The notes under the pieces are model-generated. The model saw only the letters and a program-made list of their open reading frames with translations. It was not told the DNA's origin and did no database searches. This document shows positions 1 through 12,238 of a stretch of 64,000 bases of DNA, one piece after another (positions within the stretch are counted from its first letter, which is position 1; every line of letters starts with the position of its first letter). The DNA comes from Sindora glabra (lineage: Eukaryota; Streptophyta; Magnoliopsida; Fabales; Fabaceae): assembly GCA_020226215.1 (NCBI GenBank), contig CM035235.1, positions 8,507,151-8,571,150 of the forward strand, in the 5' to 3' direction. Made by a program: the position numbers and the translations under genes.

Positions 1-1196
1 TATGACCTTGTTTTCTAGATCCTTATAATCCACTACATTGTCAACTATAAGCCCTAACAAAGTTACCTTCTAGGGTTGCATAGCTGATTATACCGTGTAT
101 AATTTACACACTATGCTATATAAGGGGTCTAGGTACCCCAAATGCCCTATAATACTAAAAGTAATTGCTATACATGTTGAATGATGATAAATGCAAGATG
201 TAAGGCTATGCGAGAAGACATGATGATATTGAGATATGTGTGTATGTATTATCAAGCTAAATTGTAAACATTATGCCTGAATTATATTGTTACTATTTTT
301 TGTTTACAGTTTTGTTCATATATGGATAATTTATATTATGACTATGAAATGGTAATACTAGTAAAGCACTTATTGTTGACTAAATCATTATGTGACTATA
401 AGATTGATGATGAAGGGTTGATTATATACTTGTCATGGCTATATGCACCTAATCCATGTACTATTTATAAAAGGATAAGATTGATCCTGAAGGGATAAGG
501 TTAAGCTTATGAAAGGATAAGGATAATTAGGAGTCACGAGAAATTAACATGCTTCCTTTATTCATATGTGTCATGATTTTCTATGGATGGTATTAATATA
601 TATAATAGATTTTCCATCATGAATATGATGATGTACAAAAATGGTAAGTGGTGTGACCTTGATTGAATCATGCTATTGTGTATGGTTGTAGTTGTTTCAT
701 TATTAGATAGGTTAACCCTTTAGAAAATTTTCCTCTCTTTTGGTTATAGTATGAAAGTGTAATTATTTTCTTTGGACAAAATTTAGAAGTTCACTCATAA
801 ATATTTAACTTAATCTTTGTGCCTTGATTTAATATACATATTTTCCTTTATTCTTTGTTAGATGTTATTTACTCATTGTGTTTCATAAAAGCCCATACTC
901 ATTCTTTTCTTTTCTTTAGAACCCTTCCCCTTAAGACCCAACTATTGTCAGATGGATTGGAAGTAAGTCCACTTGAGAATTTTAGCATTGAGGTAAATAT
1001 TAAGACAACTGGAATATTCATGTATGATGGTTTATCAATACATTACATAATTGATTTCAAAAACCATACACTACTTTTGAAAGAAAATTATGATTGCATA
1101 AGAAGCATTGCATTAGATGTATTTTAGGAAGACTGATAGGTCATCATCCATAATAATCTCCTAGACCAGTCACGTTCCTTAGGATGGGTCATAACA
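1..1196 (+). mobile_element. Ty3/gypsy-type LTR, 3' part, cut by window edge
   Basis: The stretch reads like the R/U5 half of a long plant gypsy LTR on the plus strand. It is non-coding, carries a short TACTCATTG / CATACTCATTC block near 870-900 as seen in Tekay/Del-like LTRs, and ends with GGGTCATAACA at 1196, close to the usual GGTCGTGACA-like terminus of these LTRs. No primer-binding site follows, so it is a 3' or solo LTR rather than a 5' LTR. The small open frame at 855-1127 lies inside it and resembles no protein. The call rests on text resemblance, not on a matched second LTR. Confidence 0.45.
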
Positions 1197-2270
1197 AGCT
1201 TTTAATTTAAAATTTTGACCAATAATTTTTTTTTATATTTAATAGAATTATAACATAATAGAGATAGATTTAGACTTCGAATTTAATTATTAGAGATAAA
1301 TCCAATGTTTGAATTGAGTCTGAATTATATAAATATAAATCAGGTGTGCATAGCTCTCAATCTTTTATCCATAGTCTTATTTATCCTCAATAGAAATTAC
1401 AGATAAATAAAGAACTATAATTACTAGATATAAGAATAAAGAGTTTGAAATAAATTTAAAGGATAATATTTAACCATTATAACTATTTGTTGTTTAACAT
1501 TTAACAACTAATCTTATATATCATGACTATTCATTATTTTGATATTTAACAGTAGGTTTAAACTTGAAATCTTCAACATATTAGCTATATCCTTTAACTA
1601 GACCAGAGTTACAATTTTTCAAAATAATTTATAAATTACTAAATGGAAAAAAATAATTGTAATGATATAATACTATAGAGCTAAAATTGCGATCGTGTTT
1701 CATAATCGCTATTGTCACCAGATAAGAATCAAGTTTTTATTTCATCCTTGATTAATCAATTTTCTACTTTGTTGTTGTGAATATCCATCGGAAGGACCAA
1801 AACAAGCAAACACAAATAGGAAGAAAAACAATAAAAATATGCATTAGAATTAGGGAAAAAATTACTTCTGTAATTAGAAAAAAAAGAACTATATTGATTT
1901 GCAACAATAACTGATAATGAAATTTGACATATATTTGGACTACAACAATGTCTTCTCTTCTTCTTTTTTTTTTTCCTCTCTCTCTCTCTCTCCTAGAAAC
2001 CCTATTTCAAATAATTTTTTTTGTATATTGATAACAAAGAAATTCAAAACAGAACTTCCAACATGTAACTAAGGGTAAAGAGATTCAAAGCTAAAACCTC
2101 TCATATCGACCAAAACTCTGTCACTAAATCAACATCTAAATTATAAAAGAATTTTAATTTGAAACTTACAGCATACTATACTTCTGTCACTGCAAAACCA
2201 TCTAGCAACTTCTACTACATATAAAATAAAATTCTGAATTTAGAAAACTTGACGGCTAGATTATACGTTA
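1197..2270. other. AT-rich intergenic sequence, no gene seen
   Basis: No supported open frame or recognised element. It contains a pyrimidine run with a (CT)n microsatellite near 1975-1993. The sequence directly downstream of the LARP1-like pseudogene shows no clear similarity to that downstream of the 19.1-kb copy. Confidence 0.5.
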
Positions 2271-2970
2271 TCATGAAAGCCTGCATTGTTGTTGCTGATG
2301 GGACTCTTCTTTTAATTTGTCATTGAGCCCATTACTAAAACTTCTCTTGAGAAACATGTTAGCACGGAAGATCCATCTCTTCCAATCCCCTCTTCTCCTT
2401 ACTTTGTCTTCCCACATTTCCACAACTCATGATGAGGTTCCAAGAGCATATATTATCAATGGAAAACTGTCAGTCAACCGTTTCATTCTGTTGAAATTAG
2501 CTATTACCATCCATATTCTGTCTCAAGCATGTCTCCCTAATCAGATTGCCAATACTGAAATAATAATCGACTTCATTCACTACCTTGTGTATCAACACAG
2601 GATCTGGCAATGATAAAAAACGCTCAGTAGCAGGTCCTATTGGAGGGGGTGGTGATAGCGGTTTGTTAACGTAATTGAACGGCTGTGGGACTGCACGTGG
2701 TACATAAAATTCGAAGTATGACAACGGTGGAATATGAACGGCAGGATATGGTGCAGGCGATGGAAAAAATGGAGCAGGACGAAATTGCCTCGACGGCCTC
2801 CTACGATTGAAATAATTATGGATGGACTTGTCCACCGGCAAAGAAGAAGCGTTGCTCACAGAAAGGACAGATTCAACCACCATGACCGGCGGTGGGAGAA
2901 CGGCAAAACTTGCCTCCGATTCAGCTTCGGCAACCTAATTCGCTGGCGAAGATGCAGTTCCGATAGCCAT
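2271..2970 (-). pseudogene. LARP1-like La-motif pseudogene
   Basis: This is a broken inverted paralogue of the La-motif gene at 19113-19784. The minus-strand ATG is at 2970-2968 and the first residues are again MAIGTAS. Codon 12, glutamine in the other copy, is a TAG stop (2937-2935). The frame then reads through the same proline-rich spacer (LPPPV, PAPFFPSPAPYPA) into the start of the La motif (VDYYFS, then NLI, LRQNMD). Right after the codons for MDG a net 23 bp are missing relative to the other copy, which shifts the frame into a TAA at 2497. Beyond the break similarity continues in other frames to a TGA at 2273-2271. Two independent lesions make a functional product unlikely. It could derive from segmental duplication, since the 5' flank is also similar, rather than retroposition. 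Confidence 0.85.
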
Positions 2971-3006
2971 AGTTATGACCAGGAGCAATGAGGACGAACA
3001 CTTGGA

Positions 3007-3174
3007 ATCTAAGATTTAAAAAATGATCCGCGACTGTAATATTGCCTACAATATTACATTTTCAGAGCAGACCACATTTGCAATTTTTTACAATTTTAGA
3101 CTTTATGATCGTATTTTTCCACATTTGTCCGTACCATAACGTGACCACGACCGCAACCGCAATTTAAATCCTTG
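3007..3174. mobile_element. Small MITE-like insertion in the pseudogene 5' flank
   Basis: About 168 bp with imperfect inverted ends (GATTTAAAAAATGATCCGCG at the left; the reverse complement of the right end is GGATTTAAATTGCGGTTGCG). It is flanked by the direct repeat CTTGGA (3001-3006 and 3175-3180). It interrupts similarity to the 5' flank of the La-motif gene, which resumes beyond 3175 (TCCTTCTTT...ATTCGTC on the minus strand). The family is not assigned; hAT- or Mutator-like are possible. Confidence 0.5.
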
Positions 3175-3180
3175 CTTGGA

Positions 3181-5710
3181 GTGAAAAGACGAATAAAGAA
3201 GGACGGAAGTTACAGGACCGAGAACGACAAAGAATGAGGTATGAGCGTTTCATAAAATATGAAATCGGGAAAGGAACTTGTTTAATTTGAGTAGAGTTAA
3301 AACAAAATAGAACTGTAACTAACTAACTTTATTTACTTTAAATTATCAGCGGAAGCCAACTCTTTTGGTACAAAATTTGGATTTCTGATTACCAAAGGAA
3401 AAAAAATGATTTCAATTCGAAATAAAACCTGAATCACGTAAATTTTTTTAAAATTTAATCTAATTATAATAGTTTTTTTTGTATTTTAAGAATACATATC
3501 CACATTATACATTAGATCCTTGTATTTTAAATCTCTATTTATCTTTACTGTGGCAGAAAAATAATGAAGATAGATATATGTTTTTAAACTTAGGAGAATT
3601 CCATTGTAATTAAGTTAACTATCAAAATGTAAATGTAATTTGTTGTCAAATAAAGTAAGAATCTATTTTGTAACTGATTTTATTGAAATGATCATTTTTA
3701 GATGATCGCTTCATGGATTTAATTTTGGTTCATCGTACTTGTAAATAAATTTCGCATGGTCGCCTCTTGATATGTTGTCACATAATTAAAAAGTAATTAG
3801 AAATCTTTTACTATTAATAAAAATTTTAATTTCTTTTTTTAAATAACTTGACATGTTAATAACCATTAATAGTGCATAAAATTTTACATATAAAAGATCA
3901 AGCTTAAATTCCTAGTTTATAATTGAGAAAAAAGAAGTAAAAGATAATAAAGAATTTCCTTTTTTAACATACGAGGCATATCTCAAGGAGAAAAAAAGGA
4001 ATTATACATGAACAAGTCTAGGATATAAATCCTATTACCATCGCATAAGATCAGAACGTGGAGGTCGCTTAGAGCACTTGAGATAACAAGGAAGTTTAAT
4101 TTGCGTGTTTCGATAATCTGAATGGGAAAAGGAAAAAAGTCAGTGAAAGATAATAAATGTAAAAGATCATTACTCAATAAAAAATTTAAGTAAATAAGGA
4201 TTTGATATTAAATAACATGGATCAAATAAGAATTTGTATTAAATTATTAAATTATTAGAAATAAATCAACAATTTGCATTAAGTTGCAATGATGGATGTA
4301 AACTTGTTAAGACCACTAGCAGGACTGCCTGTAATTTTCTTAAAATTCTTTTGTCAAAATTTATATAAAATATAACTTTTTGTCAGTTTCCCCTTATCTT
4401 TTTTCCTTATTGAAAGATAATATATATGAAACATCATTATCATTTTTTTTGTTGACTTTGAGTCATTTCTTTATGCATTTTTTAGTATATACAAAATATG
4501 AATTGTTTTGTTTAATTGATCTATGAGTATTTTAATTTCTTTTTGTTATTGTAATACTTCCTCTATTTTAAAATTTAATGTGCATAATATCTTATTATTT
4601 AAGAAATAATATCATTTTAAAATATTTTAAAATATACTTTTTACTTTCGATATTTTTCTTGTTTGTCTCCACTGTCTAAGATATGAATCCGTCACTCCTT
4701 GACCTGACACTTCTCTTTAATATCATTTATCTGTACTGGAAATTATAAATAAGTTGAGAATTGTAATTAATTTATTACTGGAGATAAGGAAAGAGTTGGA
4801 ATTAGTTTTAATGAAATATTAAACAATTATAGCTGGTTATCATTATTATTTGAGTATTGTTTTTACAAAGCCTTTTGATTTATACATAAAGAAGCTTTTA
4901 CGTGAGGAATTAAATTTTTGGAGAAATAAATTTCCTTTTAAATTTTTTGAGAAGTAATAGTTCCCAATAAATATTTTGTTTGGTCCAATATTAAATTTTT
5001 TTCAAGAAGTGTTATAAAAAAATATTATTCTACCCTTCAAAACTATAATAAAAAAATTAGAAATATTAATGAACTTCAATTAAGATAAATTTTTAAACTT
5101 GTAATTTCTTATTTTTAATTTATTATAAAAAATTAAAATTAAATTATATAAAAAATTAAGATGAGTTTTATATTATATATATAAATATATTCAAACTAAA
5201 ATGGTGGGTGACCATTAATTAAATCTAGTTGAGGTAGTTTTATATTTTTATTCATAAATGATATAAAAAATTCTCCTTATCACAAAGGATATTAGTAAGC
5301 AAGTTTCTATGTTTCATGCGAAGAAGGACATTAATAAGCAAGTTTCTATGTTTCATGAGAAGTAGAATTTCTTAGAGATTTGCTTCCTCCGTTTCAATAG
5401 TTAATAACCAACAAATAGTTCACATTTTTCTGACTTTCTAGCAGTAGCTCACAATTCCGTTCCTTGAGATTCCTTCTGGCTTTTCAAGAGAGGAGTATAA
5501 CCCTTAACAAATAGAAATATTAATAAATAGAAATAGGCTTTTGCTTTGTAAATAAGCTACAAAAGCCGGCTAACAGGGGTATTCGTGCGTATGAGAACAT
5601 AGTAATGGAGAAGGTAATTCCAAATCTGCTATGACAAGTTGCACTTTCCATGTAACTTTTTGCAAACCAAATGATCTCATATTGTTACTACAACTTATTT
5701 CATATTGCAC
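3181..5710. other. AT-rich intergenic sequence with a short tandem duplication
   Basis: The first ~80 bp match the 5' flank of the La-motif gene. After that no gene or element boundary is recognised. A ~42-bp unit (GTAAGCAAGTTTCTATGTTT as core) occurs twice in tandem at about 5284-5368 with few differences. Confidence 0.5.
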
Positions 5711-5712
5711 TA

Positions 5713-5990
5713 GGGTTTCATTTATTTTGTCAAAAAATATTTTCTATAAGAAAGTTTCATTCGCATATATATTAGTAAGGGAGTAACATATCATTGTACA
5801 ATTTATGGTTAAAAAATTACACCTACAGCTATAGTGATAGAGGAAAACAAATTCCTTTTTTCAAATAGTGGAAGTTACTTTTTTTCAAACTCTTTGTATT
5901 TAACATTTGACAAATAAAATAATTTCTCTCATTCTAATATTTTATAACTATATTTTACAAAAAATATTTTTTATAGAAACAAACAAACCC
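5713..5990. mobile_element. MITE with GGGTTT inverted ends and TA duplication
   Basis: A 278-bp AT-rich non-coding element. The left end starts GGGTTTCATTTATTTTG; the right end, reverse-complemented, starts GGGTTTGTTTGTTTCTATAA. Both ends then run into AAAAAATATTTTYT-type sequence. It is flanked by TA dinucleotides (5711-5712 and 5991-5992). The dinucleotide target duplication would fit a Stowaway/mariner-type MITE, although a 3-bp duplication cannot be excluded. Confidence 0.5.
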
Positions 5991-6099
5991 TAAGAGTATA
6001 AATGATTTTATCTTTTAAGGTTTTCATCACTTACCTAAATAGCAAGGCTTCAATTGGATAGACAACTTAAAAAAGGGCTTATATTGTATATATATCAAA

Positions 6100-6440
6100 C
6101 ATTGTTAACCACTTAGCACCCTTCCCATTATCTATAGTTGATGACTATTGGCCACCCACACCTACTATTATTAACAACTCAAACTATTAGGTATTGTTAA
6201 CTATTGCTTATCATCATTCACCAATATTGACCACTAGCCTACTGCTCACTACCACTCATTGTTATTGTCCATTACTCATTATTATTAACTACTACTTGCC
6301 ATCACATATGATCATCGACCTCTATCCACTACTATTGATCATTGCCTCCACCACTAATCATTATTTTTAATCATCATTTGATATTGCCCCCCATTGTTCA
6401 TCATCGCCTACCTCGATCCCTCACCATTAACCACTATTTA
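6100..6440. repeat. Cryptic CCA/CAT/TAC-rich simple-sequence tract
   Basis: A run rich in CAY-type trinucleotides (ACCACTA, ATCATCA, TTACTACT) without an exact period and without a long open frame. It differs sharply in composition from its AT-rich surroundings. It may be a decayed microsatellite or minisatellite. Confidence 0.5.
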
Positions 6441-6597
6441 CCTTAAAATACTATTATGATATCATAAAATGTAATAATGAGCATATTTCTTATTTATTTA
6501 AAATTTTGTAATAATAAATATTTATCATTATTCATCTTAGTATATTTGATAATAATAAGTGCTTTAATAGTTGTACATTCAAATAAATATATATTAA

Positions 6598-8068
6598 GAG
6601 TCTGCTTGGATGATGTGATAGTATAGGATACAATAATGGAAAGACAAGATATAATATTATTCAATGTTTAATACATAATTATATATGAAGATGAAATATT
6701 GTAAAACATTCATAGGAAGAAAATTACCCTTGTCCATATTTTTCTTTCTTCCCCTCTTTTTCTTATCATCTTTAAATACTTTCTTTCTTCTTTTTTCATT
6801 TCTCATCTCTCTCTAGACTTTTTTCTCTTCTATCTGTTCTCTCACTAAAATCCATCTCATTTTCATTTTTGTTTCTTGCTCTCTATTTTCTTACTAAAAT
6901 CCATCCCTTTCTTCAACTTCTTTCCACTCGAACTTCTCCAAAATTGCAAAACAAAACTAAAAATGAAATAAAATTGATTTAGATTGAGAATTAGTCGACT
7001 TATGAATTTATGGGTAACTGGGCTTGCCTAGTTTTTTTCTTATCAATGTTAACATCTTTGCTGGTGCTGGCTTCTTTGTTGTTGTTGGAAATTGGGTTCA
7101 CTCACTGTTGGCGAAGATCTTCCTTGCAGAATTCGATTTCAGTAAGATAAAAAAGGTAAATAACACCAAGTGTAGAGTGGGAAAATTTATACTATTTGGT
7201 CTTATATAACACATAATGGAAGGATAAAATCATTAGGTTGCAATCTAATAAAAACATATGGAATTAGGAAGACCCCAATCAAAACACAAAATGCTCACAA
7301 AGCAAAATTGAATTAGGAAAAATACCTTAGATAGATGGAAGTAGATAGTCAAAGATGGTTAAAGGTTGACACCACACAATTACCAAATCAATATTGGAGA
7401 AAATCAAGTGGAGAGCATAAATAAGTCAAGAGCAAATTGCTATACAATACAAGTTTGTATGTGGTTCTATTTGTAGTTATGAGAAATAAAGATGATATAT
7501 ATATAGGTAGCAACACTATATATGTTGGTTATTAATACATATTTGATGTTTATAAGTTTTCACATGAATTAGTCTTGAAATTGAAATGTAATATTTTATG
7601 CATAATTACAAAAATGCTTCATGAGTGAAACTTTCAACATTAGCTACATATAAGAACCAACGTATAAAGTTTTCTACTTTTCGAATACAATAGTTTGTCT
7701 TCATTTTCCATGTTGGTTTTTTAAAACAATTGATATTTGAAGTTTTTTCTATCAACCCGTTTACCAATTTTTCACTAGTAGTAGATAATTGTGCTTTATA
7801 ATGTCAGCTTTTTATTTGAACCAATTTGTAGGTCAATTTTCATATCAACTAATGTCAATGTGGTGATGTTAAAGGGTAATCATGTAGTTGTGGTATTATA
7901 AATTTAATAATAAGCACCTTATTGTACAAATTTATACTATCATCTTTTTATATAATTATGTATCAAACATTAAATATTATTAGATCTTATTCTTTCATTA
8001 TCCTATCATATAATATCATGTTGACTTATCCTATCATATCCTATACTATCATGTTATTCAAAGGGCTC
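6598..8068. mobile_element. PIF/Harbinger-like TIR element carrying foreign sequence
   Basis: A 1471-bp element with long inverted ends. The left reads GAGTCTGCTTGGATGATGTG and continues with ATAGTATAGGATA; the right, reverse-complemented, reads GAGCCCTTTGAATAACATG and continues with the same ATAGTATAGGATA. Similarity extends about 100 bp inward (TTTAATACATAATTATATA versus TTTGATACATAATTATATA). The element is flanked by TAA at 6595-6597 and 8069-8071, a 3-bp duplication of the TWA type used by PIF/Harbinger elements. No transposase frame is seen. The interior has two different parts: a pyrimidine-rich, gene-like stretch (about 6730-7200) and a segment (about 7230-7880) that on the minus strand resembles the left end of the CACTA element at 24349. 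It is therefore non-autonomous and either a nest or a capture. Confidence 0.65.
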
Positions 8069-8995
8069 TAATTGCATTTAACACCCACACTATTAATTTT
8101 TGCAATTACATACCAAAACTCTTCATATGTGGTAAATTACATTAACATTAAGCTTTTTACATAACTTCAAAAAGAATTTAAGCGGCATGTTATATCAACA
8201 CCGATGATATCTGTGAAAACATGATGGAAAATTTTTGTCTAGGTAATGAATTTTTTAAAGAAAATTAATGGATTATATATAAAGTTTGAATCTTTAAAAG
8301 TATAAAAAAAAATATGGTTATCTAAGAAACAAAACATTAAATGTTTGAAGATCAAGCAAGAGAATTGATAGAAATAAAACAAAAAGAACTAGAATTTTAT
8401 GAACTAAATATTTAGGAGAGGAAAAACAGATTACTTTAAATTACAAGATTAAAAGTGCACAATTTATATTTGTGGAAACTAAAATTGCATTTAAACACTA
8501 GAGGATTCTTTTGTACTCATTTAAAAACATGAGTATTAGAAGAAAAGTTAATCTGGGCCCTTAAAAGGAAGATGCTCTCATTTGGACCTTTGATCAAGAG
8601 TGATTTGCAATTTATTGCTGCTACCTGCAAAGAAGATGAAAATGTCACTTATGCACTCATAATTTTACACGACAAAAGGACAAGCAATTTATGGAAACAA
8701 TGTTTAGAGAAACAATTTTCGATCTAAGCTTCATTTATTTTGACAAAAAATATTTTTTATAAAATATTAAAATAAGAGAAAGTGTTTTATTTCCTTGATA
8801 TCAAATATAAAAAATTTAGGAAAAAAATTTTCTCTATTGTAAACAAGAATTTGTTTTCTTTAATACCATGCCTCTAAATATCATTTTTTTTAAATTATCA
8901 ATATAAGCAGCACACCATTTCTTTATTAATATATATGCAAATAACATTTTTCCTATGAAAAATGCTTTCTAACAAAACAAACAAAGTTATCTCTT
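8069..8995. other. AT-rich sequence with a probable MITE at 8727-8987
   Basis: The segment 8727-8987 has ends similar to the MITE at 5713: left GCTTCATTTATTTTGACAAA, right reverse-complemented AACTTTGTTTGTTTTGTTAG. A clean target duplication is not visible. Nothing else is recognised here. Confidence 0.4.
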
Positions 8996-8999
8996 TCAA

Positions 9000-10780
9000 T
9001 TTTGCTTTCTTTTCAAGTACTTTTTAATTTTATTATTTATAACTTAAGTATCAATATTACTAAGTATTAGCATAACATAATATATTTTATTTTTTAATAT
9101 AATAATATTTTTAATAAATTAAAGAATAAATTTTATTGAAGTATGTATGTGCTCCTTTTCAATGAAATTTAAATTTAACTTATTATTGATATAAATCAGT
9201 TTTATACTATTACTCATTCATGTATTATTACATCAATGAAAAATTGTTAAAAATCATTGACTGCAGTTAAAAATTATTAATTATTATTACTTTTTTAATA
9301 ATATATTTTCTTTTTATTTATCAATAATGTAAAATAATTTATAATGATAGTAGATCAAATTTAAACTCTCTTAATATTTATTACTACAACTCAAACATTA
9401 TTTTTTTATTTACACTATAGCACATTTTTCCCTTTTTTTTCATGTTTACTCTTATTACTTTATAGCATACTTTTCTTTCTATCAACTCGGGTTATTTATA
9501 AATTAGATGCTAATATTATTAAGTAGAAGATTTGACACAATATATTTTTTTTCAATTATAAAAATATTTAAAATAAGTTACATTTTAATTTAATTGAATT
9601 CCTTAATTACATATTCTATTTTCAAGTTCTTTCACAATTTCTTTTCTTTTTATCTACGTCATTGCATTTTTTATGTTCACTTCTCATGTTTATAATTTAA
9701 ATGCTAGTATCATTATAAAATATAGGCGCAATATGACACATTTTGTTTTTTTAAATATATTTTAAATAAAATAAAGGATTATTTTAATTGAATTATATAT
9801 CTTATTTTTAATTTTAAATTCTTTTTAATTTAAAGCCCATGTACTATTTCTTTTTCTTCTATTTGCTTTATTGCATAGTTTTCTTTTCTTTTTCTTCTTT
9901 TATGTCGACTAAAATTATTTACATCTTAGATGCTTTTATAGGTTCACTTTCATATATTTTCTTTTTGCTGTAAATATATTTTAAATAGATTAAAAAATTA
10001 TTTTAATTAAATTAATTAATTATATATTCTATTTTTAATTCTTAATTATTATTTTAGAGCCCACGTATTATTTCTTTTTCTTTTTTTTGCTTGATTTTCA
10101 TTTTTTTTCTTTTATGTCCGCTACAATTATTCACATCCTACATGCTAATTTTATTATGCAGTGTAAACCTTAGACGACATATTTAATTTTATTGTAAAAA
10201 TATTTGAAATAACTTAAAATTTTAATTTCATAAAATTACTTAACAACATATTCTACCTTTAATTCTTATGTTAATTTATAGCCCACCTATGATTTCTTTT
10301 CTTTTTACTAAGTCTATTAAAAAAAATTTTCCATATCAATTACTATTGTTTACAAATACACACACACATGCATACAAATGTAACATGATATATATTTAAT
10401 TTATTTATAAAAATATTTTAAAGAAGATAGAAATTTATTTTAGAGATTATTAATTGAATTGTATAATTATATATTCTATTTTTTAAGAAAAGGGTATTTG
10501 GAAACTGAAGTAAAATTTATTAAATTAATTTTTTTAATATTTTATTTATGCAAAATTTCATGTATTAAATTTCAATTTAATTAGTATACATCATTTGGTA
10601 TTTTATTCTGTTATAACTCATGTTGTTTTTATTCCTTGTATCTACTCCATTACATGTTTTTCTATTTTTTTTCAATTGTTACATTTATTTATAAACTAGA
10701 CACCAATATCATTAAATAATATAAATATGCCATCATATTTTTTTTATCACAAATTACTTTTAATAAGTTAAATGCATAAT
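9000..10780. repeat. Diverged tandem array, unit about 195-230 bp
   Basis: Two landmarks recur in the same order. One is TTATAAATTAGATGCTAATAT-like (near 9047, 9497, 9690, 9922, 10132 and 10689). The other is AGCCCACGTATTATTTCTTT-like (near 9640, 9832, 10054, 10279), followed by a pyrimidine-rich run and TATTGCAT. Adjacent full units are spaced about 193-232 bp; larger gaps suggest lost or unrecognised units. The array is non-coding and heavily decayed. It may be an old satellite or the internal repeat of a transposon. Confidence 0.6.
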
Positions 10781-11149
10781 TTAATATAATTATTTTACTA
10801 TATTTCGTATTTTTAAATCTTACATTAAATTCAAATTTTGGCATTTTCAAATCCTAATATAAAATTGTCAAATGAACATGATAAATTAATTTTTGATATT
10901 TTTATAATTTTTATATACTTAATTTTTTTATGTTATTAAAATAGATAGTACATATGCAAGTTTCAAGAAATTAAGTTTTATTTCATTTGAGGCTGCGATT
11001 TACCTATTTTAAGTGTGTTGTATCATTAACATTTTGAAATAATTTTAAAATTTTGAAATAAAATGAATTTAATCACAAAATCCCTTCGTATATTTACAAT
11101 TCACGTCGATAAATTCAAAAAGTCTCATCAATCTGATTTATGTTATTTA

Positions 11150-11698
11150 GGCTCCATTTCGCGCAAATAGCTGATAAATTACTTGATAGCTGATAAGTTA
11201 ACTGATAATTAATAGCTGATAGTTGATAAGTTAACTAAAATATTTCATAAAATTAGTTGTTAAACTAACCGAAATTACAAAATGACATAAAAGGATATAT
11301 TAATACAAATATATATATAATTAAAATAATTTATATTTATCTAAAAATTAAATTATATTAATGTAATTAAAAATTTTAAAATAAAAATATAATTTCTAAT
11401 ATTTAATTAATTATATTTTATAAAAATTATTTAAATTTATATTATAAAAGGTATGGGTTGTAAATTAATAAAAAGAATAAGGACAAATTTAAAAATAATT
11501 TAAAAAAATAGTAACTTATAAGCTATAAGCTATTTTAGGTAGCTTATTAAATCAAAACTTATAAGCTACTCCAGAACTTATGAGTTACCTGGAGTAGCTT
11601 ATAAGCTAATATGAGAAACACTTCTAAAGGCTAACTTATAACTTATTGACCAAGTTAATAAGTTATAAATTAGCTTATTTGTTGTGGAAAATAGAGCC
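11150..11698. mobile_element. Tourist-like (PIF/Harbinger) MITE
   Basis: A 549-bp element. The left terminus is GGCTCCATTTCGCG; the right, reverse-complemented, is GGCTCTATTTTCCAC. It is flanked by TTA on both sides (11147-11149 and 11699-11701), the expected 3-bp target duplication. The interior is full of AGCTTATAAGCTA palindromes and related GATAAGTTAACT motifs, so the transcript would fold strongly. It has no coding capacity. Confidence 0.75.
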
Positions 11699-12238
11699 TT
11701 AATTTGAAAATTATAATGGAAGAAAAAATGTTTAGAGAGAAGCCCAACATGATTAACGTAAATACCAAATTGGAAGGCCACAATGCAAAGGAATCCGTTT
11801 TTAACATTAAATTTTGGTTGATGCACATTATATTGAAAGACATGCGTTAATTACCCTTCTTCTCATTTATTAACTTCTTTAACCTCTCAACTTCCGGCAG
11901 CAACAATTAACTTAATCCCGTATAAGCAATCCCTAAAAAATATCAGCTGAGTACCTATAAGTACCGGATACAATTATACCGAAGAATCGTCCTTTCCCCC
12001 AAAATATAAAATAGATAATTGAAACTTAATCTAAACTCTTGATTTATCCCTCATAATTTAATTCAAATTCTTATCTTATCTCTGATATCTAATGTCTATT
12101 TTATATTTATATGATTTACTTTCTATTTGATTAATGTTCTTTAATATTTTTATCTTTTGCTTATTATGTTTTCCATATCACCAAAACACATTTTGTTTTG
12201 CAGCCAAGTAAACCCCACATGTTTTGGTATGAGACTTG

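Noticed and set aside
855..1127. 90-codon open frame
   Set aside because: Lies within the gypsy-type LTR and resembles no protein.
7024..7209. 61-codon open frame inside the TIR element
   Set aside because: Too short and unlike any known protein; mentioned only as gene-like composition.
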